A stretch of DNA of 36,959 nt from AWTP1-18 sp036518635 (GTDB lineage: Bacteria; Pseudomonadota; Gammaproteobacteria; Burkholderiales; Rhodocyclaceae): assembly GCA_036518635.1 (NCBI GenBank), contig DATDMT010000157.1, forward strand, positions 1-36,959. The letters run 5' to 3'. A model generated the notes under the pieces. That model was not told the origin of the DNA and ran no database searches. It saw nothing but the letters and a program-made list of their open reading frames with translations. The stretch's first letter is position 1; every line of letters begins with the position of its first letter. The position numbers were made by a program, and so were the translations under genes. Below, piece after piece: positions 7,820 to 16,173 of this stretch.

Positions 7820-10800
7820 TCAACGCTTGCCGATGCCGGGCGGGTTGGCAGCCGCCTCGCGCTCGGGGGTCAGCGGACGCTCCAGCCAGTCCACATCCTT
7901 GTCTTCGATCTTGTGCAGCACCACCACTTCGTCGCGCTGGCAACCCACCGTGCCGTAGTAGTTGAAGCCGTAGGCCAGTTGGGCGTAGCCGCCGACCATG
8001 TTGGTCGGCTTGACGATCACCCGGGTCACGGAATTCAGGATGCCGCCGCGCTTGCCGGTCGAAGGCGAGCCCGGAACATTCACGTTCTTTTCCTGGGCGT
8101 GATACATCATCGCCATGCCACGCGGGACACGCTGCGAGACCACCGCACGGGCCACGGTGGCGCCGTTGGCGTTCACCGCTTCGACCCAATCGTTGTCCTC
8201 GATGCCGATTGACTTGGCGTCGTCCTCGGCGATCCAGACATAGGGGCCGCCGCGGAACAGGCTCAGCATCCGCAGGTTGTCCTGGTAGCTGGAGTGGATG
8301 CCCCACTTGGAGTGCGGCGTAATCCACGACAGGGTCAGATGCGGCTTTTTACGCACGTTGGCGGGAATCTTCTCCTGGGCCTTCAGGTCGATAGGCGGAC
8401 GGTAGGCGCAGAAGCCTTCACCGAAGTCGAGGAACCACTCGTGATCCTGGTAGAAGTGGGCACGGCCGGTCAGGGTGCGGAACGGGATGTGCTCATGGAT
8501 GTTGGTGTAACCGGCGGTGTAGGACACCTTTTCCGACTCGATGCCGGACCAGGTGGGCGCGGTGATGATCTTGCGCGGCTGGGCGACGATGTCGCGGAAA
8601 GTGATCTTGTCCTCGTGGCGACCGGCATACAGGTGATGGTGATCGACACCGGTCTTCTTCGACAAGGCGGACCAGGACTTGTGGGCCACTTCGCCGTTGG
8701 TTTCCGGCGCCATGCGCAGCACCGCGTCGCAGACCGAGATGTCCTCTTCCAGCGAAGGCATGCCGAAGGAGACGCCGGGCTCGGCCACGGTGCGGATCGC
8801 GTGCTTCAGGTCCTCGTACTCTTCCTCGGTGTTCCAGTCGATGCCCTTGATGTTGTTGCCGAGCTTGACCATCAGCGGGCCGAGGCCGATGTACTTCTTG
8901 TAGGTGTCGCCGAAATTGCGCTCCACCACCTTGATCAGGGGCATGGTCTTGCCGGGGATCGGCTCGCACTCGCCCTTCTTCCAGTCCTTGACGTAGCCCA
9001 TCGGCTGGGCCAGTTCGAAGGGGCTGTCGTGCTGCATCGGCAGGGCGACGATGTCCTTCTTGATGCCCAGGTGCTTCTCGGCCAGGGCGGAGAAGGTCTT
9101 GGCGATGTGCTTGAAGATCTGCCAGTCGGACTTGGATTCCCAGCCCGGGGTGACCGCCTCGCCCAGGGGATGCACGAAGGGGTGCATGTCCGTGGTGTTG
9201 AGGTCGTTCTTTTCGTACCAGGTGGCGGTCGGCAGGATGATGTCCGAGTAGGCGCCGGTGGAGTTGAGGCGGAAGTTGATGTCCACCATCAGGTCCAGCT
9301 TGCCCACCGGGGCTTCTTCGTGCCACTTCACTTCCTTGGTGCCGGCGCCGTCGCCGGATTCCTGCAGCACGCCGTTCTGGGCGCCGAGCAGGTGCTTGAG
9401 GAAGTACTCGTGGCCCTTGGCCGAGGTGCCGATCAGGTTGCCGCGCCAGACGAACAGGTTGCGCGGCCAATTCACCGGGTCATCGACGTCGGCGAAGGAG
9501 ACGTCCAGCTTGCCTTCCTTCAACTGCTGGGCGACGTACTTGCCGACGCTGGCCTCATCGTTGCAGCCGGCCTTGGCAGCTTCTTCGGCCAGTTGCAGCG
9601 GGTTCTTGTTGTAGTGCGGGGCCGAGGGCAGCCAGCCGAGACGGGTGGCGACGACGTTGTAGTCGGCCAGGCGGTAGCCCTTGTACTTGCCCTTGGAGCC
9701 GGGGTAGTGCAGCTCGTCGGCGTCGATGGTCTCGTAGCGCCACTGGTCGGTGTGGAAATACCAGTAGGAGGTCGAGTTCTGGTGACGGGGCGGGCGCTGC
9801 CAGTCCAGGGCGAAGGCGATGGGCGCCCAGCCGGCCTGGGGCCGCAGCTTTTCCTGGCCGACGTAGTGGGCCCAGCCGCCACCGCTCTGACCGACGCAGC
9901 CGCACATGTGCAGCAGGTTCATGATCGAGCGGTAGGACAGGTCGTTGTGGTACCAGTGATTGATCGCCGCACCCATGATGACCATGGACTTGCCCTTGGT
10001 CTTCGAGGCGTTGTCGGCGAACTCGCGGCCGGTACGCTCGATGTCGGCCGCCTTGACGCCGGTGACCTGGGCAGCCCAGGCGGGGGTGTAGGCCACGGTG
10101 GGATCGTCGTAGGAGCTGGCGACGTTGGGGCCGCCGAGGCCGCGGTCGATACCGTATTGGGCGATCTGCAGGTCGAACACGGAGGCGATGTACACCTCTT
10201 CGCCGGAGGCCAGCTTCAGCTTGCGGGCCGGCACATTGCGATACAGCAGGCCGGGCTCGCCCGGCTGGAAGTGGGGATAGCCGACGGACACGACTTCGTC
10301 GCGGTTGTCGATACAGGTCAGCTCGGCGCGGATTTCGGAGTTGTCGCTGCCGTTCTTTTCCAGGAGGTTCCACTTGCCGTCCTCGCCCCAGCGGAAGCCG
10401 ATGGAGCCAGTGGGTGCGACAAAGGTCTTGGACATTTCGTCATAGACGATGGTCTTCCAGTCGGCGTTGTTGCTCTGGCCGAGGGAGCCGTCGAAGTCGG
10501 AGGCGCGCAGGTTGCGGTCGGTGACGAAACCGGTCTCGAACTTGCGCAGGATCACCTGCATCGGCAAGTCGGTGTACTTGCGGCAGTACTCCTGGAAGTA
10601 GGGATCCTGCTTCTGGATGTGGAATTCCTTCAGGGCGACGTGGCCCATCGCCAGGAAGGCGGCGGCGTCGGTACCCTGGCGGATCGGCATCCAGAGGTCG
10701 GCGAACTTGACGTACTCAGCGTAGTCCGGCGCCATCGACACCACCTTGGTGCCCTTGTAGCGCACTTCGGTCATGAAGTGGGCGTCGGGGGTACGGGTCA

Positions 10801-11575
10801 TCGGCAGGTTGGCGCCGGTGATGATCAGGTAGGTGGAGTTGTACCAGTCGGCGGCTTCCGGCACGTCGGTCTGCTCGCCCCAGGTCTGGGGAGAGGCGGC
10901 GGGCAGATCGCAGTACCAGTCGTAGAAGGAGCCGCAGGCGCCGCCGATCAGGGACAGGTAACGGCTACCGGCCGCGTAGGAAATCATCGACATGGCGGGG
11001 ATCGGCGAGAAGCCGAAAATCCGGTCCGGACCCCACTTGCGGATGGTGTGGATGTTCGCCGCGGCGATCATCTCGGTCACTTCTTCCCAGCTAGTGCGGA
11101 CGAAGCCGCCGAGGCCGCGCACGGCCACGTACTTCTGGCGCTTCTCGGGATCGGCCTGGATGGCTTCCCAGGCTTCCACCGGGTCCTTGCCGGTCTTGCG
11201 CTCGGCGCGATACAGGCTCAGCAGGCGGCCGCGCACCATCGGGTGCTTGATCCGGTGCGGCGAGTACAGGTACCAGGAGAAGGAGGCGCCGCGCTGGCAG
11301 CCGCGGGGCTCGTGGTTGGGCAGATCGTCGCGGGTGCGCGGGTAATCGGTCTGCTGCATTTCGAACGACACCAGGCCGTTCTTGACGAAAATCTTCCACG
11401 AACAGCCGCCGGTACAGTTCACACCATGGGTGGAACGCACCACCTTGTCATGACGCCAGCGGTTGCGGTAGGCGTCTTCCCACTTGCGATCCTCGGCGGT
11501 GAGGATGCCGTGGCCGTCGGCGAAGGTGTCCTTCACCGTATCGAAGAATTTCAGTCTGTCGAGAAAGTGACTCAT
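7820..11575 (-). CDS. narG: Respiratory nitrate reductase alpha subunit (molybdoenzyme)
   Basis: Catalytic subunit of membrane-bound nitrate reductase, reducing nitrate to nitrite in the cytoplasm at a bis-MGD molybdenum centre. Residues 50-93 show the unusual FS0 cluster motif His50-x3-Cys54-x3-Cys58-x34-Cys93. The segment SFYDWYCDLP (about 217-226) contains the Asp equivalent to the Mo-ligating Asp222 of E. coli NarG, followed by SPQTWGEQTDVPE. The length of 1251 aa matches the family. There is no twin-arginine signal peptide; the N terminus MSHFLDRLKFF is the vestigial, uncleaved type seen in NarG. Start ATG has AAGGAG at 6 nt. It follows narK2 after a 58-nt gap that contains a GC-rich hairpin. 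MobB and MoeA, encoded in this window, act late in synthesis of its cofactor. Confidence 0.98.
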   Translation of the reverse strand: MSHFLDRLKFFDTVKDTFADGHGILTAEDRKWEDAYRNRWRHDKVVRSTHGVNCTGGCSWKIFVKNGLVSFEMQQTDYPRTRDDLPNHEPRGCQRGASFSWYLYSPHRIKHPMVRGRLLSLYRAERKTGKDPVEAWEAIQADPEKRQKYVAVRGLGGFVRTSWEEVTEMIAAANIHTIRKWGPDRIFGFSPIPAMSMISYAAGSRYLSLIGGACGSFYDWYCDLPAASPQTWGEQTDVPEAADWYNSTYLIITGANLPMTRTPDAHFMTEVRYKGTKVVSMAPDYAEYVKFADLWMPIRQGTDAAAFLAMGHVALKEFHIQKQDPYFQEYCRKYTDLPMQVILRKFETGFVTDRNLRASDFDGSLGQSNNADWKTIVYDEMSKTFVAPTGSIGFRWGEDGKWNLLEKNGSDNSEIRAELTCIDNRDEVVSVGYPHFQPGEPGLLYRNVPARKLKLASGEEVYIASVFDLQIAQYGIDRGLGGPNVASSYDDPTVAYTPAWAAQVTGVKAADIERTGREFADNASKTKGKSMVIMGAAINHWYHNDLSYRSIMNLLHMCGCVGQSGGGWAHYVGQEKLRPQAGWAPIAFALDWQRPPRHQNSTSYWYFHTDQWRYETIDADELHYPGSKGKYKGYRLADYNVVATRLGWLPSAPHYNKNPLQLAEEAAKAGCNDEASVGKYVAQQLKEGKLDVSFADVDDPVNWPRNLFVWRGNLIGTSAKGHEYFLKHLLGAQNGVLQESGDGAGTKEVKWHEEAPVGKLDLMVDINFRLNSTGAYSDIILPTATWYEKNDLNTTDMHPFVHPLGEAVTPGWESKSDWQIFKHIAKTFSALAEKHLGIKKDIVALPMQHDSPFELAQPMGYVKDWKKGECEPIPGKTMPLIKVVERNFGDTYKKYIGLGPLMVKLGNNIKGIDWNTEEEYEDLKHAIRTVAEPGVSFGMPSLEEDISVCDAVLRMAPETNGEVAHKSWSALSKKTGVDHHHLYAGRHEDKITFRDIVAQPRKIITAPTWSGIESEKVSYTAGYTNIHEHIPFRTLTGRAHFYQDHEWFLDFGEGFCAYRPPIDLKAQEKIPANVRKKPHLTLSWITPHSKWGIHSSYQDNLRMLSLFRGGPYVWIAEDDAKSIGIEDNDWVEAVNANGATVARAVVSQRVPRGMAMMYHAQEKNVNVPGSPSTGKRGGILNSVTRVIVKPTNMVGGYAQLAYGFNYYGTVGCQRDEVVVLHKIEDKDVDWLERPLTPEREAAANPPGIGKR

Positions 11576-11594
11576 TGTTTGCTCCTTGGTTCTG

Positions 11595-11610
11595 GGGGGC
11601 TCGCGCCCCC
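11595..11610 (-). other. GC-rich hairpin between narK2 and narG
   Basis: Perfect 6-bp stem GGGGGC / GCCCCC enclosing a GNRA-type loop (GCGA) on the minus strand, in the 58-nt spacer between narK2 and narG. It has no T tract, so it is unlikely to be a full terminator. An mRNA processing or stability element that sets different levels for the transporters and the reductase is more likely (inference). Confidence 0.5.
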
Positions 11611-11633
11611 GTCTTTAAATTCGAGGGTTGCGA

Positions 11634-13295
11634 TCAGGGGTTCTTGATGTAGGCGTTCTTGCGCAGGTAGAACCACCAGTTGATGACCAGGCACACCGCA
11701 TAGAAGATGGCGAAGCCGTACATGGCGTTTTCCGGGCTGCCGGCCTTGATCTGGCCGCCGATCACCACCGGGGCGATGAAGGAGCCGTAGGCAGCCACGG
11801 CGGAGGTCCAGCCCAGCACCGGGCCGCGCTGGTCCTGGTCGAAGACCACGCCGACGGTGCGGAAGGTGGAACCGTTGCCGATGCCCGAGGCGGCGAAGAG
11901 CACCACGAACAGGGCCATGAAGGTGAAGAAGTACTGTTCCGGGGTGGCCGAGTGGTAAGCCTGGAACATCACGTAGCCGGTGGCGGCGGAGGCGATCACC
12001 AGCACCACGGAGATCAACTGGGTGACGATGGAGCCGCCCACCTTGTCGGAGATCCAGCCGCCCACCGGGCGGATCAGGGCGCCGACGAAGGGGCCGATCC
12101 AGGCGTACATCAGGGCCGAGGGAGCGTTGGCGTTCTTGGCGTGGACCCAGGCGTTGGTGGCCGGATCAAGCACATGGGTGTTGCCGAAGATCACCGTGAT
12201 CGACAGCGGCAGGGCCATCGAGAAGCCGATGAAGGAGCCGAAGGTGACCACGTAGAGGGCGGTCATCGACCAGGTGTGCTTGTTGCCGAAGATGGCGAAC
12301 TGCTTGGTCAGGTTGGCCTTCATCTCGCCGGTGGCCAGCGCCTTCATCGCAAACAGGGTGCCGAAGATGACGATCGGCAGCATCGCCCAGACGCCGTTGC
12401 CGGCCAGGATGCCCGAGCCGACCGGGGCCGGCAGGTAGAGGTAAAGACCGACCACGGTGACCACCATCGCCAGCACGTAGAACATCACGATCTTGGTCAG
12501 GGCCGCGGCGGTGGAGCCGATGTTGGGGGAGATGGTCAGCAGGTTGTTCATGCCGAACCAACCCACCACCGCCAGCGGCACCAGCAGGTAGAGCCAGACG
12601 AAACCGGCGTTCTGGATGTAGGTGGGGGTGCCGGCGGTGATCTTGCCGATCAGCGAGGCGGAGTCCTTCACCAAGGGGATCGGCTCGCCGCCGAGGCCGC
12701 CGACGATGGCCAGGGTCATCACCAGCGGAATCAGGATTTGCATGGTGGTGACGCCGAAGTTACCGAGGCCGGCGTTCAGGCCCAGGGCAGTGCCCTGCAG
12801 GCGCTTGGGGAAGAAGGTGCTGATGTTGGACATCGAGCAGGCGAAGTTGCCGCCGCCGATACCGGAGAGCAGCGCCATGAACTGGAACACCCAGAGCGGG
12901 GTGTTCCTGTCCTGCAGCGCGATGCCGGTGCCGACCGCGGGGATCATCAGCAGCGCGGTGGTCAGCCAGACGGTGTTGCGGCCGCCGCAGATGCGGATGA
13001 AAAAGGAGGCGGGAATCCGCAGGGTGGCGCCGGAGAGGCCGGAGATCGCCGCGATGGTGAACAGTTGGTCAGGCTTGAAGGGGAAGCCGGCATTGGCCAT
13101 CTGTACGGTGATGATGCCCCACATCAGCCAGATGGCGAAGCCGCAGAGCAGGCTGGGAATCGAAATCCACAGGTTGCGATTGGCGATGGACTTGCCCGTG
13201 CTTTCCCAGAAGACGTTGTCCTCCGGTCGCCATTCGGCGATATCAACGCTACTGGTCTTTACGGGCTGTTCGGCCCGCAGGGTGGCATTGGTCAT
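11634..13295 (-). CDS. narK2: Nitrate/nitrite transporter, NarK2-type (MFS)
   Basis: Major facilitator family transporter of the nitrate/nitrite porter group, probably nitrate/nitrite exchange across the inner membrane. About 12 to 14 transmembrane segments are visible. Nitrate-porter signatures are present: an Arg in the second helix region (SGATLRIPASFFI), the Gly-rich GIGGGNFACSMSNISTFFP, LNAGLGNFGVTTMQ, and the C-terminal half copy GPFVGALIRPVGGWISDKVGG and ASGIGNGSTFR. It is longer than usual at 553 aa, with a soluble N-terminal extension of about 40 residues and an inserted loop near residues 215-235. Start ATG has AAGGAG upstream. It lies 36 nt after narK1; such narK1K2 pairs upstream of narGHJI are common in denitrifiers. 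Which of the two is the antiporter is inferred from order and not tested. Confidence 0.93.
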   Translation of the reverse strand: MTNATLRAEQPVKTSSVDIAEWRPEDNVFWESTGKSIANRNLWISIPSLLCGFAIWLMWGIITVQMANAGFPFKPDQLFTIAAISGLSGATLRIPASFFIRICGGRNTVWLTTALLMIPAVGTGIALQDRNTPLWVFQFMALLSGIGGGNFACSMSNISTFFPKRLQGTALGLNAGLGNFGVTTMQILIPLVMTLAIVGGLGGEPIPLVKDSASLIGKITAGTPTYIQNAGFVWLYLLVPLAVVGWFGMNNLLTISPNIGSTAAALTKIVMFYVLAMVVTVVGLYLYLPAPVGSGILAGNGVWAMLPIVIFGTLFAMKALATGEMKANLTKQFAIFGNKHTWSMTALYVVTFGSFIGFSMALPLSITVIFGNTHVLDPATNAWVHAKNANAPSALMYAWIGPFVGALIRPVGGWISDKVGGSIVTQLISVVLVIASAATGYVMFQAYHSATPEQYFFTFMALFVVLFAASGIGNGSTFRTVGVVFDQDQRGPVLGWTSAVAAYGSFIAPVVIGGQIKAGSPENAMYGFAIFYAVCLVINWWFYLRKNAYIKNP

Positions 13296-13331
13296 GAATG
13301 TCTCCTTGAAAATTCTTCGGGAACTGCGGGC

Positions 13332-14588
13332 TTATTCGAGAACGTCGACCGGCTGGTTACGGTGCAATACCTTGGTCTGGCGCACTTCGGTCCAGAACAT
13401 CCAGATCAGCGAGACCCAGACCACGCCGTACATCAACATGAAGCAGGAAGAGCGGATACCGGTCAGGTCCACCAGGGCGCCGAACAGGATCGGCAGCAGG
13501 AAGCCACCCAGGCCGCCGGCCAGGCCGACGATGCCGGAGATGACGCCGATGTTGTGCGGGTAGTCTTCCGAGATGTACTTGAACACCGAGGCCTTGCCGA
13601 TGGCCATGGCGACGCCGACGGTGAACATCAGCGCGGTGAACACGTAGGTGTTGAGGTAGATGTTGAAGGTCTTCGGCCCGGTGGCGGTCTTGATGGTGAA
13701 TTCGGTCTGCGGGTAGGAGAGGATGAACAGGCAAATCCAGCACACCCACAGCACCCACCAGGTCACCTTGTGGGAGCCCCACTTGTCGCTCATCCAGCCG
13801 CCCAGGGCGCGCAGCACGCCGCCCGGCAGGGAGAAGCAGGCGGCAAGGAAGGCCGCGCTCTTGATGTCAAAGCCGTATTCCTGCACGTAGTACTTGGTCA
13901 TCCACAGGGACAGGGCGACGTAGCCGCCGAAGACGATGGAGTAGTACTGGCAAATCTTCCAGACGTTGGCATCCTTCAGCGCCTTTAGCTGGTCGCCCAC
14001 CGACACGGCGGACGGCACCTTGTGGGCCGGATCGGAGTAGGTCAGCATCCAGAAGGCCAGCGCGGTGACCAGCATCATCACCGCATACACCGTCGGCACC
14101 ATGGTCCAGCCGGCGGCCACCACGATGGAGGGGGCGATCAGCTTGGTCAGCGCCGCACCGGCATTGCCGGCGCCGAAGACGCCCATGGCGAAACCCTGGT
14201 TCTTCTTCTCGAACCAGCGGGCGCAGTAGGCGATGCCCACCGAGAAGGAACCGCCGGCGACGCCGACGAAGAGGCCGGCGACGAGGAACTGCCAGTACTG
14301 GGTGGCCTGGCCGATCAGCCAGATCGGGATGATGGTGACCGCCATGATGGTGAAGAACACCGGGCGACCGCCGAACTTGTCGGTCATCATGCCCAGCGGC
14401 AGGCGGATCAGGGAACCGGTCAGGACCGGCATGGCGGCAAGGATGCCGAATTCGGTTTCGTTCAGGCCGAGCTGTTGCTTGATCGGGATGCCGATCACCG
14501 CAAACATCATCCACACCATGAAACACACCGTAAACGCCACGGTACTCATGGTCAGCACTGAGATCTGCTGCATTTTGCGCGATGCCAT
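13332..14588 (-). CDS. narK1: Nitrate transporter, NarK1-type (MFS)
   Basis: First gene of the operon; a 418-aa MFS nitrate/nitrite porter with 12 predicted helices, probably the nitrate/proton symporter type by analogy to NarK1 of other denitrifiers. Family motifs include MPVLTGSLIRLPLGMMTDKF (helix 2 region with the substrate-binding Arg), GVAGGSFSVGIAYCARWF, GAGNAGAALTKLIAP and, in the second half, FSLPGGVLRALGGWMSDKWG. Start: ATG at 14588 (MASRKMQQIS) has GAGGGGG 5 nt upstream; a longer reading from 14666 adds non-homologous residues and is rejected. No convincing FNR box was found by eye in the region upstream on the minus strand, although the operon would be expected to have one. Confidence 0.94.
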   Translation of the reverse strand: MASRKMQQISVLTMSTVAFTVCFMVWMMFAVIGIPIKQQLGLNETEFGILAAMPVLTGSLIRLPLGMMTDKFGGRPVFFTIMAVTIIPIWLIGQATQYWQFLVAGLFVGVAGGSFSVGIAYCARWFEKKNQGFAMGVFGAGNAGAALTKLIAPSIVVAAGWTMVPTVYAVMMLVTALAFWMLTYSDPAHKVPSAVSVGDQLKALKDANVWKICQYYSIVFGGYVALSLWMTKYYVQEYGFDIKSAAFLAACFSLPGGVLRALGGWMSDKWGSHKVTWWVLWVCWICLFILSYPQTEFTIKTATGPKTFNIYLNTYVFTALMFTVGVAMAIGKASVFKYISEDYPHNIGVISGIVGLAGGLGGFLLPILFGALVDLTGIRSSCFMLMYGVVWVSLIWMFWTEVRQTKVLHRNQPVDVLE

Positions 14589-14688
14589 GTTGCCCCCTCG
14601 TTTTGGTTTTTTTCCTGATCGAGAGACTAGGGGTCCGGACGCAAGTAAAAAATCGGCCGTAAGCACGCTCCCCCCTCCGCATTGGGAG

Positions 14689-14864
14689 GATGGGCACTAG
14701 TTCGAAAGAACTAGTCGGGGCCACCCATCGCCCCGGGAAAGGCCGCCGAGCCGGCCTGCGGGGGCTACCCGATCCGGCGCAAAGCCGCTGTGGGCGCGGC
14801 TCGATCATCGGCCGGGGACATCCGAAAGGGGGCGTAGGTCGTCGGTAGTAACGACAGGGCGCCC
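14689..14864 (+). ncRNA. Candidate structured leader RNA upstream of mobB (unclassified)
   Basis: The 390-bp divergent region between narK1 and mobB holds several exact inverted repeats. Read as plus-strand RNA: stem A GATGGG (14689-14694) with CCCATC (14724-14729); inside it an 8-bp hairpin ACTAGTTC-GAAA-GAACTAGT (14696-14715); stem B CGGGGC (14716-14721) with GCCCCG (14730-14735), which crosses stem A. Further on: GGCCG/CGGCC (14741-14756); CGGC-GCAAA-GCCG (14775-14787) within a GATC/GATC frame; CC-GAAA-GG near 14822-14829; and a two-part stem GGGCG..GTCGT / ACGAC..CGCCC (14830-14864). GAAA loops occur on the plus strand and would be TTTC on the other, favouring plus-strand RNA. It does not fit the c-di-GMP-I pattern, and I could not match it to the Moco motif. 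From 14865 to the mobB start little else is evident. Confidence 0.4.
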
Positions 14865-14982
14865 GGCCGCGGCTACATTGCCTCAACCGCCGCAGGGGCC
14901 CGCAAAGCGCCTTCCGGCACCACAAAGCGACACAACGGATAGGTAGATGCGCCGCCAGGGCGCACACATCGGAGGCGAAGAC

Positions 14983-15516
14983 ATGAAGGTATTCGGCTTC
15001 ACCGGCCACAGCGGCGCCGGCAAGACCACCCTGATCGAGGGCCTGATCCGGCGCTTCGCCGAACAGGAACTGCGGGTCTCCTCGATCAAGCACGCCCGCG
15101 AGGGCATCCCCTTCGACCAGGACGGCAAGGACAGCCGCCGCCACGTCCAGGCCGGCAGCCGCGAAGTGCTGCTGGTTTCCGGCAAGCGCTGGATGCTGCA
15201 GCATGAGTCAGACGACGAACCGGAGCTGACCCTGGCCCAGCAGATCGCCCTGCTCTCCCCCTGCGACCTGGTGCTGCTGGAAGGCTACAAGGCTCAACAC
15301 ATCCCGCGCATCGCCGTGTTCCGCGCCGCCAATCGCAAGCCCTTCGAGATTCCCGACATCGCCGGCGTCTGCGCCGTCGCTAGCGACATCGCCCTCGACG
15401 TGCCCTATCCGACCTTCGACCTGGACGACCACGACGGCATCGCCAGCTTCATCCTCGAACGTCTGGCGCTGCGCCGCAAGCCCGCACCGCTGCGCTTGGT
15501 CTCCGGCGGCCGCTGA
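14983..15516 (+). CDS. mobB: Molybdopterin-guanine dinucleotide biosynthesis adaptor MobB
   Basis: GTP-binding P-loop protein that assists MobA in attaching GMP to molybdopterin, the last step towards bis-MGD needed by NarG. The Walker A motif GHSGAGKTT is at residues 7-15. Further MobB segments are SSIKHAREG and the invariant-type sequence DLVLLEGYKAQHIPRIAVFR. Length 177 aa is typical. Start: ATG at 14983 (MKVFGFTGHS) with GGAGG 7 nt upstream; an earlier in-frame ATG at 14947 lies before the ribosome site and is rejected. No mobA is present in the window. It is followed after 2 nt by a MoaD-like gene, and it is divergent from narK1, which suggests co-regulation with nitrate reductase (inference). 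Confidence 0.93.
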   Translation: MKVFGFTGHSGAGKTTLIEGLIRRFAEQELRVSSIKHAREGIPFDQDGKDSRRHVQAGSREVLLVSGKRWMLQHESDDEPELTLAQQIALLSPCDLVLLEGYKAQHIPRIAVFRAANRKPFEIPDIAGVCAVASDIALDVPYPTFDLDDHDGIASFILERLALRRKPAPLRLVSGGR

Positions 15517-15518
15517 GC

Positions 15519-15905
15519 ATGGGCGAAGACCGGGTCAAGGTCCAGGTCATGCTCTGCGGCGAACTGCGCCGCTTCGCCCCCTCCCCCGTGCGCCTGACCC
15601 TCGAACGCGGCCACAGCCTGTTCGAACTGCGCATCGCCCTCGCCCTGGCCCTGATGGGCCGCGAGCAGAACCCCGACGTGGTGTCGCTGATCAACCTGAC
15701 CCACTTCGCCGACGACAGCGGCCGCCTCGCCGACGACGCCACCCTGGAAGCCGACACCCGGCTATTCACCTGCTGGTCCGACGGCGGCCTGATGCCCCAC
15801 CACACCCACTGCCCCGCCGCCGTCGCCATACCCGGCGAACCGCGCCCGGTATGCATCCGCGAACTGAGCAAATTCAAGGAAGAAGGCAAGCGCAAGAAGG
15901 GCTGA
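15519..15905 (+). CDS. MoaD/ThiS-like (beta-grasp) protein without C-terminal Gly-Gly
   Basis: A 128-aa protein whose first 95 residues resemble a ubiquitin-like MoaD fold: VKVQVMLCGELRRFAPSPVR followed by LTLERG, a helix region rich in Ala/Leu, then LINLTHFADDSGRLADDATL and ADTRLFTCW in place of the usual dominating hydrophobic end strand. Instead of stopping at Gly-Gly it continues for about 35 residues with HHTHCP and a basic tail (KEEGKRKKG). It therefore cannot be thiocarboxylated in the normal MoaD way unless processed. Four or more Cys and three clustered His suggest a possible metal or cofactor-handling role. Start ATG lies 2 nt after the mobB stop, so it is translationally coupled. 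Family placement is by eye and tentative; function is unknown. Confidence 0.65.
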   Translation: MGEDRVKVQVMLCGELRRFAPSPVRLTLERGHSLFELRIALALALMGREQNPDVVSLINLTHFADDSGRLADDATLEADTRLFTCWSDGGLMPHHTHCPAAVAIPGEPRPVCIRELSKFKEEGKRKKG

Positions 15906-16173
15906 GGCCCGTCCTCCCGCTGCCGTTTCACCGGCAGGACCCCGGTGCCGATTCGCCCTCAAACGAGGCCATTGGCATGGACGAAGGCATGCCGTGCAGG
16001 TATGCTCGGAACGGCTTAAATGCCGACGGGTTTCAGCATTCGTTTCGGCACTACTAAATCAGCCCGGAGCGTTGATTCCATGCGACTTCTCGTTGGTGAC
16101 GCTTCATTCCTCATCAACTCGGCGCAATATTTTCCGTCTCTATAGGCGGACAACTTAACGTGGGGCCTCAGTG

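Noticed and set aside
8294..11647. Very long plus-strand open frame (over 1100 codons) opposite narG
   Set aside because: It is antisense to narG. Its translation is rich in Gly, Val, Asp, His and Leu with no domain pattern, as expected from the opposite strand of a GC-rich gene. Similar frames lie opposite narX, narH, narK1K2, aorBC and the permease.
14704..14864. c-di-GMP-I (GEMM) riboswitch, suggested by a GAAA hairpin, GCAAAGCC and GGTAG in that order
   Set aside because: In GEMM the GCAAAGCC follows the GAAA hairpin by only a few bases; here they are more than 60 bases apart, and the closing helix and the A-rich joins are missing.
14741..14980. Moco riboswitch upstream of mobB
   Set aside because: Location is attractive, but I could not place the conserved blocks of the Moco RNA motif as I know it. 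It is kept as an unclassified structured region. A covariance-model scan would settle it.
16140..16173. Integron attC-like site (CGGACAACTTAACG) before the HEPN-like gene
   Set aside because: No matching GTTRRRY partner or imperfect inverted repeat was found at either end of the gene, and no integrase is present.
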